From: Streptococcus sp. oral taxon 431
Lineage (GTDB): Bacteria; Bacillota; Bacilli; Lactobacillales; Streptococcaceae
Direction: 5' to 3'
DNA length: 51,082 nt
Assembly (NCBI RefSeq): GCF_023115445.1
Contig: NZ_JALDUI010000017.1
Coordinates: 1 to 51,082 of the forward strand
Position 1 is the first letter of the stretch. Each line of letters starts with the position of its first letter. The translations under genes were made by a program, and so were the position numbers. Below are positions 17,461 through 26,644 of this stretch, piece by piece. Below the pieces are notes generated by a model. That model had not been told where the DNA came from and ran no database searches. It worked only from the letters and a program-made list of their open reading frames with translations.

Positions 17461-17492
17461 TTTTCACAGAGCAAAAACAAACAAACACAGTC

Positions 17493-17521
17493 CCCTGGCT
17501 TAGCCAGGGTGCCCATTGGGC
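17493..17521 (+). other. Double hairpin in the rplN-rplX spacer
   Basis: CCCTGGC/GCCAGGG (17493-17499/17503-17509, 3-nt loop) is followed directly by GCCC/GGGC (17511-17514/17518-17521). No T run follows. The high GC contrasts with the AT-rich flanks. Confidence 0.55.
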
Positions 17522-17543
17522 GTAAGAATAAAAGGAGAAAAAA

Positions 17544-17849
17544 ATGTTTGTAAAAAAAGGCGACAAAGTTCGCGTAATCGCTGGTAAAGATAAGGGAACA
17601 GAAGCTGTTGTCCTTACTGCCCTTCCAAAAGTAAACAAAGTTATCGTTGAAGGTGTTAACATCGTTAAGAAACACCAACGTCCAACTAACGAACTTCCTC
17701 AAGGTGGTATCATCGAGAAGGAAGCAGCTATCCACGTATCAAACGTTCAAGTTTTGGACAAAAACGGTGTAGCTGGTCGTGTTGGTTACAAATTTGTAGA
17801 CGGTAAAAAAGTTCGCTACAACAAAAAATCAGGCGAAGTGCTTGATTAA
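17544..17849 (+). CDS. rplX: 50S ribosomal protein L24
   Basis: L24 (101 aa) starts 50S assembly with L3 by binding the 5' domain of 23S rRNA. The KOW motif [19 protein letters not shown] lies at residues 7-25. AAAAGGAG precedes the ATG. Confidence 0.98.
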
Positions 17850-17872
17850 TCACGAAGGAAAGGAGAAGTATA

Positions 17873-18415
17873 ATGGCAAATCGTTTAAAAGAAAAATATC
17901 TTAATGAAGTAGTTCCTGCTTTGACAGAACAATTCAACTACTCATCAGTGATGGCTGTGCCTAAAGTAGATAAGATCGTTTTGAACATGGGTGTTGGTGA
18001 AGCTGTATCAAACGCTAAAAGCCTTGAAAAAGCTGCTGAAGAATTGGCGCTTATCTCAGGTCAAAAACCACTTATCACTAAAGCTAAAAAATCAATCGCC
18101 GGCTTCCGTCTTCGTGAAGGTGTTGCGATCGGTGCAAAAGTTACCCTTCGTGGTGAACGTATGTACGAATTCTTGGATAAATTGGTTTCAGTTTCACTTC
18201 CACGTGTGCGTGACTTCCATGGTGTTCCAACAAAATCATTTGATGGACGCGGAAACTACACACTTGGTGTGAAAGAACAATTGATCTTCCCAGAAATCAA
18301 CTTTGATGACGTTGACAAAACTCGTGGTCTTGACATCGTTATCGTAACTACTGCTAACACTGACGAAGAGTCACGTGCATTGCTTACAGGCCTTGGAATG
18401 CCTTTTGCAAAATAA
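17873..18415 (+). CDS. rplE: 50S ribosomal protein L5
   Basis: L5 (180 aa) binds 5S rRNA in the central protuberance and touches S13 in the head and P-site t[19 protein letters not shown] (about 39-54) and [18 protein letters not shown] (about 124-141) are diagnostic. AAAGGAG precedes the ATG. Confidence 0.98.
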   Translation: MANRLKEKYLNEVVPALTEQFNYSSVMAVPKVDKIVLNMGVGEAVSNAKSLEKAAEELALISGQKPLITKAKKSIAGFRLREGVAIGAKVTLRGERMYEFLDKLVSVSLPRVRDFHGVPTKSFDGRGNYTLGVKEQLIFPEINFDDVDKTRGLDIVIVTTANTDEESRALLTGLGMPFAK

Positions 18416-18432
18416 TATAGGAGGTATAACTA

Positions 18433-18618
18433 ATGGCTAAAAAATCTATGATTGCTAAGAACAAACGCCCAGCGAAGTTCTCTACTCAAGCATACACTCG
18501 CTGTGAACGTTGTGGACGTCCACACTCAGTTTACCGCAAGTTTAAACTTTGCCGTGTTTGCTTCCGTGAATTGGCATATAAAGGTCAAATCCCTGGTGTA
18601 ACAAAAGCATCTTGGTAA
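18433..18618 (+). CDS. rpsZ: 30S ribosomal protein S14, zinc-binding (type Z)
   Basis: A 61-aa S14 of the zinc type: [20 protein letters not shown] supplies the four cysteines (CxxC...CxxC) at about residues 24-43. Zinc-type S14 is short compared with the ~100-aa zinc-independent paralogue that many Firmicutes switch to under zinc limitation; no paralogue is in this window. ATAGGAGG precedes the ATG. A long hairpin spacer follows. Confidence 0.97.
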   Translation: MAKKSMIAKNKRPAKFSTQAYTRCERCGRPHSVYRKFKLCRVCFRELAYKGQIPGVTKASW

Positions 18619-18632
18619 TATCATGATACAAA

Positions 18633-18720
18633 GAGCGTAACAACCCCAGCAAAAATAGGAGATTTGGTGCAGGAGCGATGCTCCAAGACAAATCTATCTT
18701 TTTTGCCCAGGTTGTAGCTC
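18633..18720 (+). other. 88-nt imperfect hairpin between rpsZ and rpsH
   Basis: Successive arms pair across one axis: GAGC (18633-18636) with GCTC (18717-18720); ACAACC (18640-18645) with GGTTGT (18710-18715); GCAAAAA (18649-18655) with TTTTTGC (18700-18706); AGATTTG (18660-18666) with CAAATCT (18689-18695); GGAGC (18672-18676) with GCTCC (18680-18684) around a GAT loop. The fold spans the whole element with small bulges. A further GCAAGT/ACTTGC hairpin lies near 18789-18803 just before rpsH. Confidence 0.6.
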
Positions 18721-18830
18721 GTGTTCAAATGAGATTATCTTGTTTGAATGTGTCAATACTATCTGAGCCCAGCTCAATCATTAACTAGCAAGTGCAACTT
18801 GCAAACTACTAGTAAGAGGAGAAAAATAAA

Positions 18831-19229
18831 ATGGTTATGACTGACCCAATCGCAGACTTCCTAACTCGTATTCGTAACGCTAACCAAGCAAAACACGAAG
18901 TACTTGAAGTACCTGCATCAAACATCAAAAAAGGGATTGCAGAAATCCTTAAACGCGAAGGTTTTGTTAAGAACGTAGAAATCATCGAAGATGACAAACA
19001 AGGCATCATCCGTGTATTCCTTAAATACGGACCAAACGGTGAAAAAGTTATCACAAACTTGAAACGTGTTTCTAAACCAGGACTTCGTGTCTACAAAAAA
19101 CGTGAAGACCTTCCAAAAGTACTTAACGGTCTTGGAATTGCTATCCTTTCAACTTCAGAAGGTTTGCTTACTGATAAAGAAGCACGCCAAAAGAATGTTG
19201 GTGGAGAAGTTATCGCTTACGTTTGGTAA
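18831..19229 (+). CDS. rpsH: 30S ribosomal protein S8
   Basis: S8 (132 aa) binds the central domain of 16S rRNA (helix 21) and in E. coli is the repressor of the spc operon. [18 protein letters not shown] and the C-terminal [20 protein letters not shown] are intact. AAGAGGAG lies before the ATG. Hairpin-rich spacers flank it on both sides, which is notable because S8 regulates by binding an mRNA hairpin in E. coli. Confidence 0.98.
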   Translation: MVMTDPIADFLTRIRNANQAKHEVLEVPASNIKKGIAEILKREGFVKNVEIIEDDKQGIIRVFLKYGPNGEKVITNLKRVSKPGLRVYKKREDLPKVLNGLGIAILSTSEGLLTDKEARQKNVGGEVIAYVW

Positions 19230-19263
19230 TATTTAGCTCCCAATTTCTTTGTGACTCGTCGTT

Positions 19264-19390
19264 ATCGTCTCTTGCCTAACCCAAAGTTATGCCTGGGAGA
19301 CGATGCCTAGATTCACCTTGAAATTGAAACCTAAATGTTCCTTCAAATCGAGAAATCGATTTAACCCCGTGAAAACTGGCCAACAAGGCC
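19264..19390 (+). other. Hairpins in the rpsH-rplF spacer
   Basis: ATCGTCTC (19264-19271) pairs with GAGACGAT (19297-19304); AAATCGA (19345-19351) with TCGATTT (19356-19362) around GAAA; a GGCC pair follows at 19378-19390. The segment AAGTTATGCCTG and the following GA..CG.TGCCTA near 19284-19309 also occurs with few changes in the mnmA leader at about 1355-1380. No T run is present and no gene is seen in the spacer. Confidence 0.55.
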
Positions 19391-19416
19391 TGACAATTTA
19401 ACAGGAGAATAAAAAC

Positions 19417-19953
19417 ATGTCACGTATTGGTAATAAAGTTATCGTGTTGCCTGCTGGTGTTGAAATCACTAACAATGACAACGTTGTAACTGTAAAAGGA
19501 CCTAAAGGAGAACTTACTCGTGAGTTCTCAAAAGATATTGAAATTCGTGTGGAAGGTACTGAAGTAACTCTTCACCGTCCAAACGATTCAAAAGAAATGA
19601 AAACTATCCACGGAACTACTCGTGCTCTTTTGAACAACATGGTTATTGGTGTATCAGAAGGATTCAAGAAACAACTTGAAATGCGTGGGGTTGGTTACCG
19701 TGCACAACTTCAAGGATCAAAACTTGTTTTGGCTGTTGGTAAATCACATCCAGACGAAGTTGAAGCTCCAGAAGGAATTACTTTTGAACTTCCAAACCCA
19801 ACAACAATCGTTGTTAGCGGAATTTCAAAAGAAGTAGTTGGTCAAACAGCTGCTTATGTACGTAGCCTTCGTTCACCAGAACCATACAAAGGTAAAGGTA
19901 TCCGTTACGTTGGCGAATATGTTCGTCTTAAAGAAGGTAAAACAGGTAAATAA
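19417..19953 (+). CDS. rplF: 50S ribosomal protein L6
   Basis: L6 (178 aa) lies near the GTPase centre below the L7/L12 stalk. [17 protein letters not shown] and the C-terminal [23 protein letters not shown] are diagnostic of the duplicated L6 fold. ACAGGAG precedes the ATG. Confidence 0.98.
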   Translation: MSRIGNKVIVLPAGVEITNNDNVVTVKGPKGELTREFSKDIEIRVEGTEVTLHRPNDSKEMKTIHGTTRALLNNMVIGVSEGFKKQLEMRGVGYRAQLQGSKLVLAVGKSHPDEVEAPEGITFELPNPTTIVVSGISKEVVGQTAAYVRSLRSPEPYKGKGIRYVGEYVRLKEGKTGK

Positions 19954-19984
19954 TATTGAGTGGTTGATTTTCAGCCACCAATAT
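19953..19984 (+). other. Hairpin in the rplF-rplR spacer
   Basis: ATATT..GTGG.TG pairs with CA.CCAC.AATAT around an ATTTT loop, beginning on the last base of the rplF stop codon. No T run follows. Confidence 0.45.
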
Positions 19985-20036
19985 CATTTCCAACTTTGTG
20001 CATAGCACACGATTTAAAACTAAAGAGGTGAAAACT

Positions 20037-20393
20037 GTGATTTCTAAACCAGATAAAAACAAACTCCGCCAAAAACGCCACCGTCGCGTTCGCGGAAAAC
20101 TCTCTGGAACTGCTGATCGCCCACGTTTGAACGTATTCCGTTCTAATACAGGCATCTACGCTCAAGTTATTGATGACGTAGCGGGTGTAACGCTCGCAAG
20201 TGCTTCAACTCTTGACAAAGAAGTTTCAAAAGGAACAAAAACTGAACAAGCCGTTGCTGTCGGTAAACTCGTTGCAGAACGTGCAAACGCTAAAGGTATT
20301 TCAGAAGTGGTGTTCGACCGCGGTGGATATCTATATCACGGACGTGTGAAAGCTTTGGCTGATGCAGCTCGTGAAAACGGATTGAAATTCTAA
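20037..20393 (+). CDS. rplR: 50S ribosomal protein L18
   Basis: L18 (118 aa) binds 5S rRNA with L5 in the central protuberance. The start used is GTG at 20037 ([18 protein letters not shown]), 6 nt after AGAGGTG; a frame extension to 19998 lacks family similarity. The C-terminal [21 protein letters not shown] is diagnostic. Confidence 0.97.
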
Positions 20394-20410
20394 TAGGAGG
20401 ACACTAGAAA

Positions 20411-20905
20411 ATGGCATTTAAAGACAATGCAGTTGAATTAGAAGAACGCGTAGTTGCTGTTAACCGTGTTACTAAAGTTGTTAAAGGTGGACGTCGTCTT
20501 CGTTTTGCAGCTCTTGTAGTCGTTGGTGACCACAATGGTCGCGTAGGATTTGGTACTGGTAAAGCTCAAGAAGTTCCAGAAGCAATCCGCAAAGCAGTAG
20601 AAGATGCTAAGAAAAACTTGATCGAAGTTCCTATGGTTGGAACAACAATCCCACACGAAGTTATTTCAGAATTCGGTGGAGCTAAAGTATTGTTGAAACC
20701 AGCTGTAGAAGGTTCTGGGGTTGCCGCTGGTGGTGCTGTTCGTGCCGTTATCGAGTTGGCAGGTGTAGCTGATGTTACATCTAAATCTCTTGGCTCAAAT
20801 ACTCCAATCAACATTGTTCGCGCAACTGTTGAAGGTTTGAAACAATTGAAACGCGCTGAAGAAGTTGCTGCCCTTCGTGGTATTTCAGTTTCTGATTTGG
20901 CATAA
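20411..20905 (+). CDS. rpsE: 30S ribosomal protein S5
   Basis: S5 (164 aa) sits at the mRNA entrance with S3 and S4 and affects decoding fidelity. The loop around residues 18-30 ([13 protein letters not shown]), where spectinomycin-resistance changes are known, is ordinary. The C-terminal [16 protein letters not shown] is typical. ATAGGAGG precedes the ATG. Confidence 0.98.
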   Translation: MAFKDNAVELEERVVAVNRVTKVVKGGRRLRFAALVVVGDHNGRVGFGTGKAQEVPEAIRKAVEDAKKNLIEVPMVGTTIPHEVISEFGGAKVLLKPAVEGSGVAAGGAVRAVIELAGVADVTSKSLGSNTPINIVRATVEGLKQLKRAEEVAALRGISVSDLA

Positions 20906-20918
20906 GAAAGGGGATAAA

Positions 20919-21101
20919 ATGGCTCAAATTAAAATTACTTTGACTAAGTCTCCAATCGGACGCATTCCATCACAACGTAAAACTGTTGTAGCACTTGGAC
21001 TTGGCAAATTGAACAGCTCTGTTATTAAAGAAGATAACCCAGCAGTACGTGGTATGATCACTGCAGTATCTCACTTGGTAACAGTTGAAGAAGTAAACTA
21101 A
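20919..21101 (+). CDS. rpmD: 50S ribosomal protein L30
   Basis: L30 (60 aa) is a small 50S protein that binds 23S rRNA helices 38-39. [19 protein letters not shown] at the N-terminus is diagnostic. ATG 20919 follows AAAGGGG; the frame opens upstream inside rpsE but that extension is not part of the family. Confidence 0.97.
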   Translation: MAQIKITLTKSPIGRIPSQRKTVVALGLGKLNSSVIKEDNPAVRGMITAVSHLVTVEEVN

Positions 21102-21106
21102 TTAAA

Positions 21107-21211
21107 TTTTAGGGGATGTGCAGTATACCATCCCCTAAAACTAGATATAGTCATCTTTGATGACAAACGTATAGGCGAGTTGATAGGAGAGACAACCTTT
21201 TCTCTCTTATC
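21107..21211 (+). other. Three hairpins in the rpmD-rplO spacer
   Basis: TTTTAGGGGATG (21107-21118) pairs perfectly with CATCCCCTAAAA (21129-21140); GTCATC/GATGAC at 21150-21164; GATAGGAGAGA (21182-21192) with TCTCTCTTATC (21201-21211). The first is strong but has no T tail. The 146-nt spacer is unusually long for this operon. Confidence 0.6.
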
Positions 21212-21247
21212 GGCGCTAGCATTTTACAAAAGAGGAGAAAATATATA

Positions 21248-21688
21248 ATGAAACTTCATGAATTGAAACCTGCAGAAGGTTCTCGTAAAACTCGTAACCG
21301 TGTTGGTCGTGGTACTTCATCAGGTAACGGTAAAACATCTGGTCGTGGTCAAAAAGGTCAAAAAGCTCGTAGCGGTGGCGGAGTACGTCTTGGTTTTGAA
21401 GGTGGACAAACTCCATTGTTCCGTCGTCTTCCAAAACGTGGATTCACTAACATCAACGCTAAAGAATACGCAATTGTTAACCTTGACCAATTGAACGTCT
21501 TTGAAGATGGTGCAGAAGTAACTCCAGTTGTTCTTATCGAATCAGGAATTGTTAAAGCTGAAAAATCAGGTATCAAGATTCTTGGTAACGGTGAGTTGAC
21601 TAAGAAATTGTCTGTAAAAGCAGCTAAATTCTCTAAATCAGCTGAAGAAGCTATCACTGCTAAAGGTGGTTCAGTAGAAGTCATCTAA
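21248..21688 (+). CDS. rplO: 50S ribosomal protein L15
   Basis: L15 (146 aa) is a late-assembly 50S protein with a long Gly/Arg-rich N-terminal extension ([20 protein letters not shown], about 21-40) that runs through 23S rRNA. AAGAGGAG precedes the ATG. It is followed 12 nt later by secY. Confidence 0.98.
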   Translation: MKLHELKPAEGSRKTRNRVGRGTSSGNGKTSGRGQKGQKARSGGGVRLGFEGGQTPLFRRLPKRGFTNINAKEYAIVNLDQLNVFEDGAEVTPVVLIESGIVKAEKSGIKILGNGELTKKLSVKAAKFSKSAEEAITAKGGSVEVI

Positions 21689-21700
21689 GAGAGGTGACCT

Positions 21701-23011
21701 ATGTTTTTTAAATTATTGAGAGAAGCCTTCAAAGTCAAGCAAGTTCGATCAAAAATTCTTTTTACAATTTTTATCGTCTTTGTCTTCCGTATCGGGACTA
21801 GCATTACGGTTCCATGGGTGAATGCCAATAGCTTGAATGCTTTGAGTGGTCTATCTTTTCTAAATATGTTAAGTTTGGTGTCTGGTAATGCCATGAAAAA
21901 CTTTTCAGTTTTTGCACTTGGTGTTAGTCCATACATTACTGCTTCTATCGTTGTCCAACTCTTACAAATGGATTTATTACCGAAGTTTGTAGAGTGGGGC
22001 AAACAAGGGGAAGTTGGTCGTAGAAAGTTGAACCAGGCAACTCGATATATTGCCCTTGTTCTTGCATTCGTGCAATCTATCGGAATTACTGCTGGTTTTA
22101 ATGCTTTATCTGGAGCCAAACTTTTGACTGTTCCTTTAACACCACAAGTTTTCCTTGTGATTGGAGCAATCCTAACAGCGGGTAGTATGATTGTAACTTG
22201 GTTGGGAGAGCAAATTACTGATAAGGGTTATGGAAATGGTGTTTCCATGATTATCTTTGCGGGGATTGTTGCTTCAATTCCTGATATGATCAAGGGAATT
22301 TATGTTGACTACTTTGTCAATGTACCAAGCAGTCGCTTGACTTCATCCCTCATTTTTGTTGCTATCTTAATTGTAGCAGTCTTATTGATTGTTTACTTTA
22401 CAACTTATGTTCAACAAGCTGAATATAAGATACCAATTCAGTATACTAAGGTAGCTCAAGGAGCACCATCAAGTTCCTATCTTCCATTGAAGATTAACCC
22501 TGCAGGAGTTATTCCAGTTATCTTTGCTAGCTCAATTACAGCAGCACCAGCGGCAATTTTACAATTTGTAAGTGCATCTGGTCTTGATTGGGCTTGGGTA
22601 CGTAGTGCTCAGGAGTTGCTATCTACAACAGCCCCTACAGGTATCGCTCTGTACGCTCTGTTGATTATCCTCTTTACATTCTTCTATACATTTGTACAGA
22701 TTAATCCAGAGAAGGCAGCAGAAAATTTGCAAAAGAGCGGTGCTTATATCCACGGAGTCCGTCCTGGTAAAGGGACAGAAGAGTATATGTCAAAACTTCT
22801 TCGTCGTCTCGCAACAGTCGGTTCCCTCTTCCTAGGTGTCATTTCTATTTTACCTATTGTAGCTAAGGATTTATTCGGTCTTTCAGAAGTCGTTGCTTTT
22901 GGGGGAACAAGTCTTTTGATCATTATCTCAACAGGTATTGAAGGAATTAAACAATTGGAAGGTTATTTATTGAAACGTAAGTATGTTGGTTTCATGAATA
23001 CAACAGAATAA
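21701..23011 (+). CDS. secY: Protein translocase subunit SecY
   Basis: SecY (436 aa) is the channel of the general secretion pathway, acting with SecE, SecG and the SecA motor. Ten hydrophobic segments can be followed along the sequence; GVSPYITASIVVQLLQMD (about 73-90, the plug/helix 2b region) and the cytoplasmic loop GRRKLNQATRY are characteristic. Its place between rplO and adk is the classic spc-operon order. AGAGGTG precedes the ATG. Confidence 0.97.
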   Translation: MFFKLLREAFKVKQVRSKILFTIFIVFVFRIGTSITVPWVNANSLNALSGLSFLNMLSLVSGNAMKNFSVFALGVSPYITASIVVQLLQMDLLPKFVEWGKQGEVGRRKLNQATRYIALVLAFVQSIGITAGFNALSGAKLLTVPLTPQVFLVIGAILTAGSMIVTWLGEQITDKGYGNGVSMIIFAGIVASIPDMIKGIYVDYFVNVPSSRLTSSLIFVAILIVAVLLIVYFTTYVQQAEYKIPIQYTKVAQGAPSSSYLPLKINPAGVIPVIFASSITAAPAAILQFVSASGLDWAWVRSAQELLSTTAPTGIALYALLIILFTFFYTFVQINPEKAAENLQKSGAYIHGVRPGKGTEEYMSKLLRRLATVGSLFLGVISILPIVAKDLFGLSEVVAFGGTSLLIIISTGIEGIKQLEGYLLKRKYVGFMNTTE

Positions 23012-23098
23012 TTGTAATAGAAAAGAAAATTCACTATTGCTCAGAGAGTGGAGTTTAAAAATCAAAGACCTTGTCAGATTTTTATCTCCTCTCTTCTA

Positions 23099-23152
23099 TT
23101 TTGTTTTTAAATAGGAGTTGAAATGAATTTTTGCTTCTATTTAAAAACAAAA
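23099..23152 (+). other. 16-bp inverted repeat touching the adk ribosome site
   Basis: TTTTGTTTTTAAATAG (23099-23114) is the exact complement of CTATTTAAAAACAAAA (23137-23152), with a 22-nt loop. The right arm runs into AAAGGAG (23152-23157), the ribosome site of adk. Another TAAAAATC/GATTTTTA stem lies just upstream (about 23056-23083). Confidence 0.65.
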
Positions 23153-23166
23153 AAGGAGTTTGAATC

Positions 23167-23805
23167 ATGAATCTTTTGATTATGGGCTTACCTGGTGCAG
23201 GTAAGGGTACACAGGCAGCAAAAATTGTTGAACAATTTCATGTTGCTCATATCTCAACAGGAGATATGTTCCGTGCAGCAATGGCTAATCAAACTGAAAT
23301 GGGTGTCTTAGCTAAGTCATATATCGACAAAGGCGAGTTGGTTCCAGATGAAGTTACAAATGGTATCGTGAAAGAGCGTCTCTCACAAGATGACATTAAA
23401 GAAACTGGTTTCTTGTTGGACGGGTACCCACGTACAATTGAACAAGCTCATGCCTTGGATAAAACTTTAGCTGAATTAGGGATTGAGCTTGAAGGTGTTA
23501 TTAACATCGAAGTAAATCCAGATAGTCTTTTGGAGCGTTTGAGTGGTCGTATCATTCACCGTGAAACTGGCGAAACTTTCCATAAAGTTTTCAACCCACC
23601 AGTTGACTACAAAGAAGAAGACTATTACCAACGTGAAGATGACAAACCTGAAACAGTAAAACGTCGTTTGGATGTTAATATTGCCCAAGGTGAACCAATT
23701 ATTGCCCACTATCGTGCAAAAGGTTTGGTACATGATATCGAAGGTAACCAAGATATCAATGATGTCTTTGCAGATATCGAAAAAGTATTGACAAAATTGA
23801 AATAA
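23167..23805 (+). CDS. adk: Adenylate kinase
   Basis: Adk (212 aa) interconverts ATP, ADP and AMP and maintains energy charge. The P-loop [11 protein letters not shown] lies at residues 7-17, the AMP-binding ISTGDMFR at about 30-37, DGYPRT at about 84-89 and the long LID (about 120-160). The LID has no four-cysteine zinc site, as in many streptococci. The 16-bp inverted repeat at its ribosome site may regulate it. Confidence 0.97.
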   Translation: MNLLIMGLPGAGKGTQAAKIVEQFHVAHISTGDMFRAAMANQTEMGVLAKSYIDKGELVPDEVTNGIVKERLSQDDIKETGFLLDGYPRTIEQAHALDKTLAELGIELEGVINIEVNPDSLLERLSGRIIHRETGETFHKVFNPPVDYKEEDYYQREDDKPETVKRRLDVNIAQGEPIIAHYRAKGLVHDIEGNQDINDVFADIEKVLTKLK

Positions 23806-23820
23806 AAGCGTTTTTCATGC

Positions 23821-23849
23821 TTGCAAAATGTCTCTACAAATGTTATACT
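23821..23849 (+). promoter_or_regulatory. Promoter before infA
   Basis: TTGCAA (23821-23826), 17 bp, TATACT (23844-23849) with TGT before it. It would give infA-rpmJ-rpsM-rpsK-rpoA-rplQ an internal start independent of the S10 promoter. Confidence 0.65.
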
Positions 23850-23922
23850 GAGTTAGTCTGACTTATAATTGTTGTCTCTGTGTCTAGAGGCATCAAATCG
23901 AAATTTATGGAGGTACTTTTGC

Positions 23923-24141
23923 GTGGCAAAAGACGATGTGATTGAAGTTGAAGGTAAAGTAGTTGATACTATGCCGAATGCAATGTTTACGGTTGAACTT
24001 GAAAATGGACATCAGATTTTAGCAACAGTTTCTGGTAAAATTCGTAAAAACTATATTCGTATTTTAGCGGGAGATCGTGTTACTGTCGAAATGAGTCCAT
24101 ATGACTTGACACGTGGACGTATCACTTACCGCTTTAAATAA
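23923..24141 (+). CDS. infA: Translation initiation factor IF-1
   Basis: IF-1 (72 aa) is an OB-fold protein that occupies the A site during initiation. It starts with GTG at 23923 ([12 protein letters not shown]), behind GGAGG at 23909-23913; the open frame upstream is leader. [17 protein letters not shown] and [13 protein letters not shown] are diagnostic. Confidence 0.97.
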   Translation: MAKDDVIEVEGKVVDTMPNAMFTVELENGHQILATVSGKIRKNYIRILAGDRVTVEMSPYDLTRGRITYRFK

Positions 24142-24165
24142 TCGAAAAACTTGGAGGGATAAGAA

Positions 24166-24282
24166 ATGAAAGTAAGACCATCGGTCAAACCAATTTGCGA
24201 ATACTGTAAAGTAATTCGTCGTAATGGTCGTGTTATGGTAATTTGCCCAGCAAATCCAAAACACAAACAACGTCAAGGATAA
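24166..24282 (+). CDS. rpmJ: 50S ribosomal protein L36
   Basis: A 38-aa L36 ([17 protein letters not shown]...) with the zinc-binding pattern CxxC...C...H (CEYC, then Cys and His near the end). TTGGAGGG precedes the ATG. It lies between infA and rpsM as in most Firmicutes. Confidence 0.96.
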
Positions 24283-24299
24283 GATAGAAAGGAGAAAAC

Positions 24300-24665
24300 A
24301 TGGCTCGTATTGCTGGAGTTGACATTCCAAATGACAAACGCGTAGTAATTTCATTGACTTATGTGTACGGTATCGGACTTCCAACATCTAAGAAAATCTT
24401 GGCAGCTGCTGGAATTTCAGAAGATGTACGTGTTCGCGATCTTACACCAGATCAAGAAGATGCTATCCGTCGTGAAGTGGATGCAATTAAAGTTGAAGGT
24501 GACCTTCGTCGTGAAGTTAACTTGAACATCAAACGTTTGATGGAAATCGGTTCATACCGTGGTATCCGTCACCGTCGTGGACTTCCTGTCCGTGGACAAA
24601 ACACTAAAAACAACGCTCGCACTCGTAAAGGTAAAGCTGTTGCGATTGCTGGTAAGAAAAAATAA
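24300..24665 (+). CDS. rpsM: 30S ribosomal protein S13
   Basis: S13 (121 aa) is in the 30S head, pairs with S19 and bridges to L5. [14 protein letters not shown] and the basic tail [19 protein letters not shown] that reaches toward P-site tRNA are typical. AAAGGAG precedes the ATG. Confidence 0.98.
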   Translation: MARIAGVDIPNDKRVVISLTYVYGIGLPTSKKILAAAGISEDVRVRDLTPDQEDAIRREVDAIKVEGDLRREVNLNIKRLMEIGSYRGIRHRRGLPVRGQNTKNNARTRKGKAVAIAGKKK

Positions 24666-24682
24666 TATAGGAGGTAAAAGTC

Positions 24683-25066
24683 TTGGCTAAACCAACACGT
24701 AAACGTCGTGTGAAAAAGAATATCGAATCTGGTATTGCTCATATTCACGCTACATTTAATAACACTATTGTTATGATTACTGATGTGCATGGTAATGCAA
24801 TTGCTTGGTCATCAGCTGGTGCTCTTGGTTTCAAAGGTTCTCGTAAATCTACACCATTTGCTGCTCAAATGGCTTCTGAAGCTGCTGCTAAATCTGCACA
24901 AGAACACGGTCTTAAGTCAGTTGAAGTTACTGTTAAAGGTCCAGGTTCTGGTCGTGAGTCAGCTATTCGTGCTCTTGCTGCCGCTGGTCTTGAAGTAACA
25001 GCAATTCGTGATGTGACTCCAGTGCCACACAATGGTGCTCGTCCTCCAAAACGTCGCCGTGTATAA
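24683..25066 (+). CDS. rpsK: 30S ribosomal protein S11
   Basis: S11 (127 aa) forms the 30S platform with S18 and contacts the Shine-Dalgarno helix. It begins with a TTG codon at 24683, rare but placed 8 nt after TAGGAGG and giving the expected [13 protein letters not shown]-terminus. The C-terminal [18 protein letters not shown] is intact. Confidence 0.97.
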
Positions 25067-25108
25067 TCATAACCTTACACTGCTTTTCGTTTAAGAGGGA
25101 GTAACTAA

Positions 25109-26044
25109 ATGATCGAGTTTGAAAAACCAAATATAACAAAAATTGATGAAAATAAAGATTATGGCAAGTTTGTAATCGAACCGCTTGAACGTGGTTACGG
25201 TACAACACTTGGTAACTCTCTTCGTCGTGTACTTCTAGCTTCTCTTCCAGGGGCTGCTGTAACATCTATCAATATCGAAGGTGTATTGCATGAATTTGAT
25301 ACAGTTCCGGGTGTTCGCGAAGACGTGATGCAAATCATTCTGAACATCAAAGGTATTGCAGTAAAATCTTACGTTAAAGACGAAAAGATCATTGAACTAG
25401 ATGTGCAAGGTCCTGCTGAAATTACAGCTGGAGATATCTTGACAGATAGCGACATTGAAATTGTAAATCCAGATCATTATCTCTTTACAATCGGTGAAGG
25501 TTCTTCTCTAAAAGCGACAATGACTGTTAACAGTGGTCGTGGATATGTACCTGCTGATGAAAACAAAAAAGATAATGCACCAGTTGGAACACTTGCTGTA
25601 GATTCTATTTATACACCAGTTACAAAAGTCAACTATCAAGTTGAACCTGCTCGTGTAGGTAGCAATGATGGTTTCGACAAATTAACCCTTGAAATCTTGA
25701 CTAATGGAACAATTATTCCAGAAGATGCTTTAGGGCTTTCAGCACGTATCTTGACAGAGCACCTTGATTTGTTTACAAATCTTACAGAGATTGCTAAGTC
25801 AGCAGAAGTGATGAAAGAAGCTGATACTGAATCGGACGACCGTATCTTGGAACGTACGATTGAGGAACTTGACTTGTCTGTGCGTTCATACAACTGTTTG
25901 AAACGTGCCGGTATCAACACTGTGCATGATTTGACAGAAAAATCTGAAGCAGAGATGATGAAAGTGAGAAATCTTGGACGCAAGAGTTTGGAAGAAGTGA
26001 AAGTCAAACTCATTGATTTGGGTCTTGGATTGAAAGATAAATAA
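25109..26044 (+). CDS. rpoA: RNA polymerase alpha subunit
   Basis: RpoA (311 aa) dimerises to start assembly of RNA polymerase. The N-terminal domain (about 1-230) carries [20 protein letters not shown] at about 29-48 for dimerisation. The C-terminal domain (about 245-305) binds UP elements and activators; [12 protein letters not shown] and [12 protein letters not shown] are its helix-hairpin motifs. It lies between rpsK and rplQ, the standard alpha-operon order. Confidence 0.98.
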   Translation: MIEFEKPNITKIDENKDYGKFVIEPLERGYGTTLGNSLRRVLLASLPGAAVTSINIEGVLHEFDTVPGVREDVMQIILNIKGIAVKSYVKDEKIIELDVQGPAEITAGDILTDSDIEIVNPDHYLFTIGEGSSLKATMTVNSGRGYVPADENKKDNAPVGTLAVDSIYTPVTKVNYQVEPARVGSNDGFDKLTLEILTNGTIIPEDALGLSARILTEHLDLFTNLTEIAKSAEVMKEADTESDDRILERTIEELDLSVRSYNCLKRAGINTVHDLTEKSEAEMMKVRNLGRKSLEEVKVKLIDLGLGLKDK

Positions 26045-26055
26045 AGGAGGAATAA

Positions 26056-26442
26056 ATGGCTTACCGTAAACTAGGACGCACTAGCTCACAACGTAAAGCA
26101 ATGCTTCGCGATTTGACAACTGACCTTTTGATCAACGAATCAATCGTGACTACTGAAGCTCGTGCTAAAGAAATCCGTAAAACTGTTGAAAAAATGATTA
26201 CTCTAGGTAAACGTGGTGATTTGCATGCACGTCGTCAAGCAGCTGCTTTCGTACGTAATGAAATCGCATCTGAAAACTATGATGAAGCAACTGATAAGTA
26301 CACTTCTACTACAGCACTTCAAAAATTGTTCTCAGAAATCGCACCTCGTTATGCTGAGCGTAACGGTGGATACACTCGTATCCTTAAAACTGAACCACGT
26401 CGTGGTGATGCAGCGCCAATGGCGATCATCGAATTAGTATAA
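26056..26442 (+). CDS. rplQ: 50S ribosomal protein L17
   Basis: L17 (128 aa) lies near the tunnel exit on the large subunit. [20 protein letters not shown] and the end [27 protein letters not shown] are diagnostic. AAAGGAGG precedes the ATG. It is the last gene of the supercluster and is followed by an L17 downstream element and a terminator. Confidence 0.98.
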   Translation: MAYRKLGRTSSQRKAMLRDLTTDLLINESIVTTEARAKEIRKTVEKMITLGKRGDLHARRQAAAFVRNEIASENYDEATDKYTSTTALQKLFSEIAPRYAERNGGYTRILKTEPRRGDAAPMAIIELV

Positions 26443-26463
26443 AATCATCAATTTTGTTGAGTG

Positions 26464-26545
26464 TTATGATGATGGAGTCTTGTGCTCTTAGTCTAGCTCT
26501 GGTCTACCGCTAGGACTTTTGTCCTAGCGGGAACACTCATCATAA
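26464..26545 (+). ncRNA. L17 downstream element (L17DE) RNA
   Basis: Outer arms TTATGATGA (26464-26472) and TCATCATAA (26537-26545) enclose a perfect inner hairpin CCGCTAGGAC/GTCCTAGCGG (26507-26516/26521-26530, TTTT loop). L17DE is a known conserved RNA in Lactobacillales found directly after rplQ; position and architecture match. Assignment is by position and fold, not by a covariance search. Confidence 0.65.
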
Positions 26546-26558
26546 GGTGATAAGGTAG

Positions 26559-26615
26559 ACGCTTGTTTACGAAATTGTTTTTTACTTAAGAACAATTTCG
26601 TAAGCAGGCGTTTTT
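26559..26615 (+). terminator. Terminator of the S10-spc-alpha cluster
   Basis: A long stem of 21-nt arms (26559-26579 with 26591-26611, three mismatches) ends in a T run. It follows the L17DE by 13 nt. Confidence 0.85.
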
Positions 26616-26638
26616 GAGTATTTTATTAAGAAATATGC

Positions 26639-26644
26639 TATACT
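26639..26644 (+). promoter_or_regulatory. Promoter (-10) of the ACT-domain gene
   Basis: TATACT preceded by TGC forms an extended -10. TTGAGT at 26614-26619 lies 19 bp upstream, so the -35 is poor. Confidence 0.45.

Noticed and set aside
11928..26442. Many long antisense and out-of-frame ORFs across the ribosomal genes
   Set aside because: They mirror strongly biased codons of known genes, lack ribosome sites and show no family features.
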